From NCBI RefSeq assembly GCF_007005445.1, contig NZ_CP041387.1, positions 3,921,501 through 3,985,500 on the forward strand: a DNA stretch of 64,000 nucleotides, in the 5' to 3' direction. Each line of letters starts with the position of its first letter. The first letter of the stretch is position 1. A model generated the notes under the pieces. The model ran no database searches. It saw only the letters and a program-made list of their open reading frames with translations, and had not been told where the DNA came from. The position numbers were made by a program, and so were the translations under genes. Positions 57,004 through 64,000 of the stretch are shown here, one piece after another. The stretch comes from Rhodopseudomonas palustris. GTDB taxonomy: Bacteria > Pseudomonadota > Alphaproteobacteria > Rhizobiales > Xanthobacteraceae.

Positions 57004-58698
57004 TCAGGCGGCCCGCACCGTGTCGAGGAATCTAGTAACTTCGACTTTCAGCCGGTTGCTGTCCTGCGACAGCGATTGCGCCGCCGACAACACCTGCGAG
57101 GACGCCGAGCCGGTTTCGGTGGCGCCGCGTTGAACGTCGGTGATGTTGGATGACACCTGCTGAGTGCCATGCGCCGCCTGCTGGACGTTGCGCGAGATTT
57201 CCTGGGTCGCGGCGCCCTGCTCTTCGACCGCAGATGCGATCGTCGATGCGATTTCCGACATCCGCCCGATGGTCTGGCCGATCTCCTTGATGGCATCGAC
57301 CGACTGGCCGGTCGCACTCTGGATGCCGGCGATGTGCTGGCCGATCTCGCCGGTCGCCTTTGCGGTCTGCTCGGCCAGCGCCTTGACCTCGGCAGCGACC
57401 ACGGCGAAGCCGCGTCCGGCCTCACCGGCGCGCGCCGCCTCGATAGTGGCGTTCAGCGCGAGCAGGTTGGTCTGGCCGGCAATGGTGTTGATCAGTTCGA
57501 CGACGTCACCGATCCGCGCCGCGGCGTGCGACAGCGTGCTGACGCTCTCGTTGGTCTTGCGGGCCTGATCGACCGCATCGTTGGCGATGCGCGCCGACTC
57601 CTGAACCTGACGGCTGATCTCGGTGATCGACGAAGTCATCTCCTCGGTCGCCGACGCCACCGATTGCACATTGGTCGAGGCTTCCTCGGAGGCTGCGGCG
57701 ACCGACGTCGCAAGTTCCTGGGATCGCTCGGCGGTCGAGGTCAGGGTGCTGGCCGAGGCTTCGAGCTCGGTGGACGCCGAGGACACAGTGTCGACGATCT
57801 CGCCGATGGCGCGCTCGAACTGCCGGGTTGCGCTGTCGACCCGTTGGGCGCGGGCGATCTTCTCTTCGGCCTCCTTGGCCGCGGCGGCATCGGCGTCGCG
57901 CTTGGCGATCAACGCCTCCTTGAAGATCTGCAGCGCGTCGGCCATCCGGCCGATTTCGGTCGCCTCGCCGCGATGCGGCACGTCGGCGGCGAGATCGCCC
58001 TTGCCGAGGTCCTGCATCGGCGCGATGATCGACGCAATCGCCAGGGTGATGTCGCGGATCACCAGCACGCTGGCAAAGACACCGCCCACGATCGCAAGAG
58101 CCAGGATCGCGACGACAATGAAGAACGCAGAGCTGTAAGTCTCAGCCGCCGCGCTGCTGGCGTCGGCCGCCCCCTTGTTGTTCAGGTCGATGTCTTTCTG
58201 AAGGTAAGTGTCCATCTGATCGGCGAGCGGCGTCAACGTCCCCGCGAGCAAGCTCGCTCCCTCGACCGAGATCTGCCCGCTGTTGGCCTTGCGCGAAAGC
58301 TCAATCAGCTTCGGCACAACGGCCCTGTACTTGTCCCAGTTCGCGACCCAGCTCTGGTAGATCTGCCTCTCCTCGGGCGAGGATATCAGGACTTCGTAGC
58401 GCTTCTGGGCGTCCTTGATCCTGCCATCGATCGCCTCGATCTGCTTTTCGATAGCCACCATCCGGTCGTCGCTGGTTTCAAGAAGGTGATCGCGCAGCTT
58501 CATTCGATAGGACAGGACCTGCGCCCGCATCTCGCCCAGAGCCGTCACCGTCGGCAGCCAGTTGGTGGTGATCTCGACGGTATTGGCGTTCATCGAGCTC
58601 AGCTTGAATACGCTGAGGGCACCGAGCCCCGACAGCGCGATCAGCAGCATGGCGACGAGCGTCACGATTTTGATACGAATGGACAGCTTGGCGAGCAT
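57004..58698 (-). CDS. Methyl-accepting chemotaxis protein, copy 2
   Basis: About 564 aa, with the same order as copy 1: a membrane helix, a four-helix-bundle sensor, a second helix, HAMP and the signalling domain with the same hairpin tip and FLDTVRAA end. The cytoplasmic halves are nearly identical, while the sensor domains differ, suggesting duplication followed by sensor divergence. The ATG at 58698 is chosen because AGGATG lies at proper distance and it aligns with the start of copy 1 (MLxxLSIRxKI); upstream ATGs at 58704 and 58707 are alternatives. Confidence 0.92.
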   Translation of the reverse strand: MLAKLSIRIKIVTLVAMLLIALSGLGALSVFKLSSMNANTVEITTNWLPTVTALGEMRAQVLSYRMKLRDHLLETSDDRMVAIEKQIEAIDGRIKDAQKRYEVLISSPEERQIYQSWVANWDKYRAVVPKLIELSRKANSGQISVEGASLLAGTLTPLADQMDTYLQKDIDLNNKGAADASSAAAETYSSAFFIVVAILALAIVGGVFASVLVIRDITLAIASIIAPMQDLGKGDLAADVPHRGEATEIGRMADALQIFKEALIAKRDADAAAAKEAEEKIARAQRVDSATRQFERAIGEIVDTVSSASTELEASASTLTSTAERSQELATSVAAASEEASTNVQSVASATEEMTSSITEISRQVQESARIANDAVDQARKTNESVSTLSHAAARIGDVVELINTIAGQTNLLALNATIEAARAGEAGRGFAVVAAEVKALAEQTAKATGEIGQHIAGIQSATGQSVDAIKEIGQTIGRMSEIASTIASAVEEQGAATQEISRNVQQAAHGTQQVSSNITDVQRGATETGSASSQVLSAAQSLSQDSNRLKVEVTRFLDTVRAA

Positions 58699-58888
58699 CG
58701 ACATCATCCTGTGAGAAAGACCACGGCGCACACCGTCACCTGACGAAGTCCAGGCGTCGAACCGGATTCGCAATCAGTGAATCAGCCGATAAGACTGCGC
58801 TCCTGCACCGCGGCCACTCTGAGTCTCGCCGCTTGCGGGTTTCTTAATTTGGCGATGCGTACAACTACGTAGAATTGTCGCCAACGTC

Positions 58889-59290
58889 CTAACGACGGGA
58901 GAACTCCGCGCCCGGATGCACGGAATCAGCACCGACCCAGCGCAACAGGTGCCTGCCGAACCACCCCCTGTGCGCCTCGTGTGGTTCCGGGGGAGGCGCT
59001 GCCTCCCCGACTTCGGCAGCTTCCGAGGCGGAAGCCGGCGATTCGTCGTCTTCTTCAAGATGCGGATGGGCGGCCGCCGCAGCCGCGCGGGCGAGATGGT
59101 CACGAACGAGCTCGCCAGCAAGGAACTCCGCCAGGGCCAGCGGCGGCATCATGCCGAGCAGCGCTGTGCGTTTCAGGCCCGCCGCCGTCACGGTGATCAG
59201 ACGGTTGTCGATCAGCACGAACGTACTCGCGTAGTTCACACCGTTGACGGCGATCTGAAACTGATACGGACCGGAGCGAGTGTGAGTCAT
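58889..59290 (-). CDS. Orphan protein with Ala- and acid-rich linker, unknown
   Basis: A 133-aa protein not recognised. The first 70 residues look folded (YQFQIAVNGVNYASTFVLID, then RLITVTAAGLKRTALLG). An Ala-rich helix, an acidic/Pro linker (EEDDESPASASEAAE) and a tail rich in Trp, His and Arg (HRGWFGRHLLRWVG) follow. No signal peptide or full membrane helix is seen. It stands alone between copy 2 of the chemoreceptor and cbbM. Confidence 0.55.
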   Translation of the reverse strand: MTHTRSGPYQFQIAVNGVNYASTFVLIDNRLITVTAAGLKRTALLGMMPPLALAEFLAGELVRDHLARAAAAAAHPHLEEDDESPASASEAAEVGEAAPPPEPHEAHRGWFGRHLLRWVGADSVHPGAEFSRR

Positions 59291-59524
59291 CTGTGTTCTC
59301 CGACGTTACGGCGCCCGCCGAAACCAGCAGAACGCCGACGCGAATTGACCCGTGACTACAGCCCAGCATTGCACGGGCGGCCGGAAACGCAAGCCGTCAC
59401 CGCCGAACCGGCGCCGATCGTTTCTTTTCAGTTGATGCTTCCGGTGCGGTTGAGATCAATTCAACGGCGAATGCAACGGATCTACGAATTCGTCATCCCA
59501 AGGCTCGACGTACTGCGAGGCCAA

Positions 59525-59555
59525 AGCAAACGGCCCGCGCCGGAGCGCGGGCCGT
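59525..59555 (-). terminator. Terminator of the cbb operon
   Basis: ACGGCCCGCGC and GCGCGGGCCGT form a perfect 11-bp stem with a 4-nt loop; on the minus strand it is followed by TTGCTTTGG. It lies 28 bp after the cbbM stop. Confidence 0.85.
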
Positions 59556-59583
59556 GAGAAGATCGTGTCGGTCTGCGAGAAGC

Positions 59584-60969
59584 TTACGCCGCCTGCGGCT
59601 TCAGCTTGGCGCGCCAGTTCGGATACAGCTTGTCGGCGTCCTGCGGGAAGCTCTCGAACGCGCGGGCGAACTCGCGGTGATCCTTGGCGAACTCGACCGG
59701 GTCTGCGCCCTGCTTCCAGCACTGTTCGGCCTGACGCAGCGACTTGGCGCCCGCCGCGCCGCCATCGACGTGGCCGAACGCACCGCCGCCCGCCGTCATG
59801 ATCAGGTTGGAATGGCCGAGATTGTCGAAGAAGCCCGGCATCCGCAGCGCGTTCATGCCGCCGGAGATGATCGGGGTGGTCGGGTTCATACCGAGCCACT
59901 CCTGGTGGAAGTACGGACCGTCGGCCGCATCCTCGGTGATCATGAAGGCCGCGGCCCGATCGGAGGCTTCACCTTCCATCTTGCCGAACCCCATGGTGCC
60001 GACATGGATGCCCGAGGCGCCCTGCAGTCGCGACATCTTGGACAGAACGAAGGCGGTGTAGCCGCGCTGCGATTGCGGCGAGGTCACCGCACCGTGGCCC
60101 GCCCGATGATAGTGCAGGTACTGCTTCGGGAACGCGCGGCGTGCGGTGGTCACCGCCGCCGGGCCGGCGACGTAGCCATCGACCAGGAAGGCGACGTGGT
60201 CGGCATTGTCGGCGAAGGTCTCGAGAATGAACTCGCCGCGCGCCAGCATCTCGTAGTGATCGTCGGCGGTGATGTTGAACGAGAACAGCTTGGCCTCGCC
60301 GGTCTTGTCCTGCGCCCGGCGCATCGCCTCGGAGACGGCACGCACCGTATCCTTGAACGGCGCGAACACCTGGTTGCCCTGCGGCTCGTCGTTCTTGATG
60401 AAGTCGCCGCCCAGCCAGAAATCGTAGCAGGCATTGGCGAACGGCTGCGGACGCAGGCCGAGCTTCGGCTTGATGATGGTGCCGACGATGAAGCCGCCGT
60501 TGATCACCGGCCGGCCGAGCACGCGCCACAGATCCCGAATCGTGGTCGACGGGCCGTCGAACAGCTTGAGATACGCCGGCGGCACGTAGAAATCGTACAT
60601 CTTGGCGTATTCGACGTCGCCCATGCCCTGGTTGTTGCCGATCGTCAGGGTGAGGAACGAGGCGATCATGGCGCGGCCATCGATCACGTTGCGATCGAAC
60701 AGCTCGATCGGGTACGCGATCTTCATCAGGCCCTTGGCCTCGTCGATCTCGTACACCAGCGCATCGACGCCGCGGGTAAAGTCGTCGGTGGTGGAGACTT
60801 CGACGTTGGTGCCGGTCGAGGATTCGGCGGCGAAGTGCGCGGCGGTCTGGATGAAGTTGCCGAAGCCGGCCTTCGGCTTCATGATGTAGGCGCACAGCAC
60901 ATGCCGTCCGCCCGCGATCAGCTCGCTCTCTTTGAGGTTGAGGTTGGCGTAGCGGTTCGACTGGTCCAT
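59584..60969 (-). CDS. cbbM: CbbM, form II ribulose-1,5-bisphosphate carboxylase
   Basis: A 461-aa form II RubisCO large subunit (no small subunit) that fixes CO2 and acts as an electron sink in phototrophic growth. The carbamylated lysine is in [13 protein letters not shown] (about K192) and the active-site pair in TIIKPKLGL. The start [17 protein letters not shown] is the family N-terminus; five residues further upstream are also in frame. It is the last gene of cbbT-cbbA-cbbM, followed by a terminator. Confidence 0.97.
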   Translation of the reverse strand: MDQSNRYANLNLKESELIAGGRHVLCAYIMKPKAGFGNFIQTAAHFAAESSTGTNVEVSTTDDFTRGVDALVYEIDEAKGLMKIAYPIELFDRNVIDGRAMIASFLTLTIGNNQGMGDVEYAKMYDFYVPPAYLKLFDGPSTTIRDLWRVLGRPVINGGFIVGTIIKPKLGLRPQPFANACYDFWLGGDFIKNDEPQGNQVFAPFKDTVRAVSEAMRRAQDKTGEAKLFSFNITADDHYEMLARGEFILETFADNADHVAFLVDGYVAGPAAVTTARRAFPKQYLHYHRAGHGAVTSPQSQRGYTAFVLSKMSRLQGASGIHVGTMGFGKMEGEASDRAAAFMITEDAADGPYFHQEWLGMNPTTPIISGGMNALRMPGFFDNLGHSNLIMTAGGGAFGHVDGGAAGAKSLRQAEQCWKQGADPVEFAKDHREFARAFESFPQDADKLYPNWRAKLKPQAA

Positions 60970-61027
60970 GGTGATCTCCTGCAATGCGAGGCGCGGCGGC
61001 GCGCTGGCCGCCGCGGATTAATCCCGG

Positions 61028-62113
61028 TTACTCCGCGGCGCGGGCGACCTGGCCGATCTGCGGATCGAGTGCGCCGGACTTGTAGCGCTTGGCCATTTCC
61101 GACATCGGCACGACCTTGATCTTGCCGGCATTGCCGGCGGTACCGAACTGCTCGAAGCGCAGCTTGCAGATGTCGCGCATCGCATCCATCGCGGGCTTCA
61201 GGAACTTGCGCGGATCGAACTCCGCCTTGTTCTGGGTCGCCACTTTCCGGAACACGCCGGTCATCGCCAGACGGCAGTCGGTGTCGATGTTGACCTTGCG
61301 GACGCCGTGCTTGATGCCGCGGACGATTTCCTCGACCGGAACGCCGAAGGTCTGCGGCATCGCGCCGCCGAACTCGTTGAAGATGTCCTGCAGATCCTGC
61401 GGCACCGACGACGAGCCGTGCATCACGAGGTGCGTGTTCGGCAGACGGCGGTGGATCTCCTCGACCACCTTCATGGCCAGCACGTCGCCGTCCGGCTTGC
61501 GGCTGAACTTGTAGGCGCCGTGCGAGGTGCCCATCGCGATCGCCAGCGCGTCGACCTTGGTGGCGCGCACGAACTCGACCGCCTGGTCCGGGTCGGTCAG
61601 GAGCTGCTCGCGGCTGACCTTGCCCTCGACGCCGTGACCGTCTTCCTGCTCGCCGCCGCCATGCTCCAGCGAACCGAGCACGCCGAGCTCACCTTCCACC
61701 GAGGCGCCGACCCAGTGCGCCATGTCGACGACGCGGCGGGTGATGTCGACGTTGTACTCGTAGTCGGCGGCGGTCTTGGCGTCGGCCTTGAGCGAGCCGT
61801 CCATCATCACCGAGGTGAAGCCGTATTTGATCGCGGTGGCGCAGGTGGCCTCGTCGTTGCCGTGGTCCTGATGCATGCACAGCGGGATGTCCGGATACAT
61901 CTCGGCCAGCGCGTCGATCATCTTCGCCAGCATGATGTCGTTGGCATAGGAGCGGGCGCCGCGCGACGCCTGGATGATCACCGGCGCGTCGACCGCAGCC
62001 GCCGCCTCCATGATCGCGAGGCCCTGCTCCATGTTGTTGATGTTGAACGCGGGCACGCCGTAGCCGTGCTCGGCGGCGTGATCCAGCAATTGCCTCAGGG
62101 TGATACGCGCCAT
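61028..62113 (-). CDS. cbbA: Class II fructose/sedoheptulose-bisphosphate aldolase
   Basis: A 361-aa zinc-dependent aldolase for the Calvin cycle. Zinc and substrate residues appear in [15 protein letters not shown], then the conserved TSVMMDGSL, the GTSHGAYKF region and [14 protein letters not shown]. Length suits the proteobacterial Calvin-cycle type. It lies 58 bp upstream of cbbM and 59 bp after cbbT, in one operon. Confidence 0.95.
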   Translation of the reverse strand: MARITLRQLLDHAAEHGYGVPAFNINNMEQGLAIMEAAAAVDAPVIIQASRGARSYANDIMLAKMIDALAEMYPDIPLCMHQDHGNDEATCATAIKYGFTSVMMDGSLKADAKTAADYEYNVDITRRVVDMAHWVGASVEGELGVLGSLEHGGGEQEDGHGVEGKVSREQLLTDPDQAVEFVRATKVDALAIAMGTSHGAYKFSRKPDGDVLAMKVVEEIHRRLPNTHLVMHGSSSVPQDLQDIFNEFGGAMPQTFGVPVEEIVRGIKHGVRKVNIDTDCRLAMTGVFRKVATQNKAEFDPRKFLKPAMDAMRDICKLRFEQFGTAGNAGKIKVVPMSEMAKRYKSGALDPQIGQVARAAE

Positions 62114-62172
62114 GATGTCTCCTCAAACTGACTGTGTGACGACAGGGTCGTCCTGATGTTCAAAAATCGGGC

Positions 62173-64000
62173 TCAGTGCTTGCCGCGGGCGATCGCGCCC
62201 TTGGCAGCTTCCACCACCGCATCCGCGGTGATGCCGAACTTCTGGTACAGCACCGGCGCCGGCGCCGAGGCACCGAACCCGGTCATGCCGACGAACGCGC
62301 CGGTATCGCCGATCCAGCGGCGCCAATCGATGTCGCGCGCCGCTTCGATGCCAACCCGCGGCGCGGTGCCGAGCACGCTGGCGCGGTAGGCGTCGTCCTG
62401 TTCGGCGAACAGTTCGAAGCACGGGGCCGAAACCACCGCCGCCTTGACGCCGGCTTCGCCGAGTTTCTTGGCGGCTTCGAGCGCCAGCGACACTTCCGAG
62501 CCGGTGGCGATCAGGGTGACGTCACGCTTGGGCGGATCGATGACCACATAGGCGCCGCGGGCGACCGGATTGCCGGCCGCACCGTTCGGACGCGGCAGCG
62601 CCGGCAGGCCCTGACGCGACAGCGCCAGCACCGAAGGGCGCGAGGTCTGCTTCAGCGCGCAGTCCCAGGCCTGCGCGGTCTCGATCGCGTCTGCGGGGCG
62701 GAACACCAGCAGGTTCGGGATCGCGCGCAGCGAGGCGACGTGCTCGACCGGCTGATGGGTCGGACCGTCTTCGCCGAGACCGATCGAATCGTGGGTCATC
62801 ACATGGATGACGCGCACGCCCATCAGCGCCGCGAGGCGGATCGCCGGACGGCTGTAGTCGGCGAACACCAGGAAGGTGCCGCCGAACGGCACGAAGCCGC
62901 CGTGCAGCGCGATGCCGTTCATCGCCGCCGCCATGCCGAATTCGCGGATGCCGTAGTGCAGGTAGTTGCCGCCGAACGCGCCGGGCTTGACCGACGTGGT
63001 GCCCTTGGCGTGGGTCAGGTTGGAGTGCGTCAGGTCGGCCGAGCCGCCGAGGATGTTCGGCGACGCCGGCACGATCGCATCGATGGTGAGCTGCGACGCC
63101 TGACGGGTGGCGATGGTCGGCTTGTCGGCATCGAACTTGGCGATCAGGCCCTGCAGCGCGCCTTCGTAGTCCGCCGACAGCTTGCCGGCGAGCGCATCGG
63201 TGAAGCCGGTGCGGGTCGCAGCGTCGGCCGCCGCCAGCCGCTGGGTCCAGGCCTCGTGCGCCGCCTTGCCGCGGCCGCCGGCTTCACGCCAGCGCGCCAG
63301 GATGGCATCCGGGATCTCGAACGGCGGATACGGCCAGTTCAGCGCAGCGCGGGTCTTCTCGACCTCCTCGGCGCCGAGCGGTGCACCATGCGCCTTCTCG
63401 GTGCCCGCCACCTTCGGCGAGCCGAAGCCGATGGTGGTGCGGCAGGCGATCAGCGACGGACGGTCGCTCTTTTTGGCCTGCTCGATCGCAGCCGCGACCG
63501 CTTCCGGATCGTGGCCGTCGACGCGGGTGGTAGCCCAGCCCGACGCGGCGAAGCGCGCGAGCTGATCGTCCGAGCACGACAGCGAGGTGTCGCCGTCGAT
63601 CGAGATGTGATTATCGTCCCACAGCACGATCAGCTTGCTCAGCTTGAGGTGGCCGGCCAGCGAGATCGCCTCGTGGCTGACGCCTTCCATCAGGCAGCCG
63701 TCACCGGCGATCACATAGGTATAGTGATCGACCAGCGCATCGCCGTAGCGCGCGTTCATCATGCGCTCGGCGAGCGCCATGCCGACCGAGGTCGCAAGCC
63801 CCTGGCCGAGCGGGCCGGTGGTGGTTTCGACGCCCTGGGTGTGGCCGTATTCCGGATGGCCCGGAGTCTTCGAGCCCCACTGCCGAAACGACTTCAGCTG
63901 ATCGATCGTCATTTCCGGATAGCCGGTCAGATGCAGCAGCGCGTACAGCAGCATCGAGCCATGGCCGGCCGACAGCACGAAGCGGTCGCGGTCGGCCCAG
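62173..64000 (-). CDS. cbbT: Transketolase, 5' end cut by window edge
   Basis: About 609 C-terminal residues are visible; the N-terminal 50 or so lie beyond the right edge. The thiamine diphosphate motif is [13 protein letters not shown] through DDNHISIDG. The pyrimidine-domain Glu lies in [14 protein letters not shown], and substrate residues in [19 protein letters not shown]. It transfers two-carbon units in the Calvin cycle and heads the visible cbbT-cbbA-cbbM set. Gene context rather than sequence assigns the cbb name. Confidence 0.93.
   Translation of the reverse strand, partial: WADRDRFVLSAGHGSMLLYALLHLTGYPEMTIDQLKSFRQWGSKTPGHPEYGHTQGVETTTGPLGQGLATSVGMALAERMMNARYGDALVDHYTYVIAGDGCLMEGVSHEAISLAGHLKLSKLIVLWDDNHISIDGDTSLSCSDDQLARFAASGWATTRVDGHDPEAVAAAIEQAKKSDRPSLIACRTTIGFGSPKVAGTEKAHGAPLGAEEVEKTRAALNWPYPPFEIPDAILARWREAGGRGKAAHEAWTQRLAAADAATRTGFTDALAGKLSADYEGALQGLIAKFDADKPTIATRQASQLTIDAIVPASPNILGGSADLTHSNLTHAKGTTSVKPGAFGGNYLHYGIREFGMAAAMNGIALHGGFVPFGGTFLVFADYSRPAIRLAALMGVRVIHVMTHDSIGLGEDGPTHQPVEHVASLRAIPNLLVFRPADAIETAQAWDCALKQTSRPSVLALSRQGLPALPRPNGAAGNPVARGAYVVIDPPKRDVTLIATGSEVSLALEAAKKLGEAGVKAAVVSAPCFELFAEQDDAYRASVLGTAPRVGIEAARDIDWRRWIGDTGAFVGMTGFGASAPAPVLYQKFGITADAVVEAAKGAIARGKH

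Noticed and set aside
59554..61119. A 521-codon plus-strand open frame opposite cbbM
   Set aside because: It is an antisense shadow of cbbM, caused by codon bias; no recognisable domain.

Overview
The window is high-GC DNA from an alphaproteobacterial purple non-sulfur bacterium, almost certainly Rhodopseudomonas palustris or a very close relative. This is inferred from gene content and order: a complete Mo-nitrogenase cluster of Rhodopseudomonas/Bradyrhizobium type (fixR-nifA next to fdxN-nifB, nifHDKENX, nifUSVW, fixABCX) flanked by a form II Calvin-cycle operon (cbbT-cbbA-cbbM), plus typical Rhizobiales intergenic repeats. No rRNA, tRNA, CRISPR array or intact insertion sequence was seen.

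Layout. (1) 1-7.1 kb: a cut-off secreted protein, a small membrane protein, a four-gene BMP-type (nucleoside-like) ABC importer, an HtrA-like protein with all three catalytic positions replaced, and a remnant of a tripartite-tricarboxylate-type binding protein. (2) 7.2-20.3 kb: an exopolysaccharide locus with two O-antigen ligase/polymerase-like proteins, GalE, a WecG/TagA transferase, a secreted GH5 glycanase, a Wzz/GumC-type chain-length protein, a GT4 transferase, a GINT1-like beta-propeller protein, a VanZ-like protein and a Wzx-like flippase. (3) 20.3-23.2 kb: homoserine O-succinyltransferase beside a decayed metY, a cupin protein and a DUF2478 protein. (4) 23.5-51 kb: the nif/fix region, all on the minus strand. 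Its transcription units, in the order transcribed, are fixR(-nifA); fdxN-nifB-ferredoxin-iscA-TPR-LRV-nifZ-nifZ2-nifT-small protein-SIR2-like; nifHDKEN-nifX-DUF269-DUF683-fdxB-nifQ; hesB-nifUSVW; and fixABCX. (5) 51.1-54.3 kb: a plus-strand YqeB/EF2563-like protein and feoAB. (6) 54.7-59.3 kb: a 53-aa membrane protein, two paralogous chemoreceptors and an orphan protein. (7) 59.6-64 kb: cbbM, cbbA and the 3' part of cbbT.

How it works together. NifA, of the oxygen-sensitive type with a C-x11-C-x19-C-x4-C motif, should activate RpoN promoters. I located -24/-12 elements with TGT-N10-ACA upstream sites before fixA, hesB, nifH (two sites), fdxN-nifB (two sites) and fixR. A second -24/-12 element on the opposite strand drives the YqeB-like gene and appears to share the fixR site. 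FixABCX supplies low-potential electrons, and NifU/NifS/IscA/NifB/NifQ/NifV/NifEN/NifX build the clusters. FeoAB imports iron. RubisCO form II and nitrogenase are alternative electron sinks in phototrophic growth.

Points most worth a second look: a SIR2-like protein with apparently erased active-site motifs at the end of the nifB operon; the YqeB-like protein predicted to join the NifA regulon; a NifU whose first scaffold cysteine is tryptophan; the HtrA pseudoprotease; a perfect 11-bp stem-loop between nifH and nifD; and the frameshifted metY remnant.
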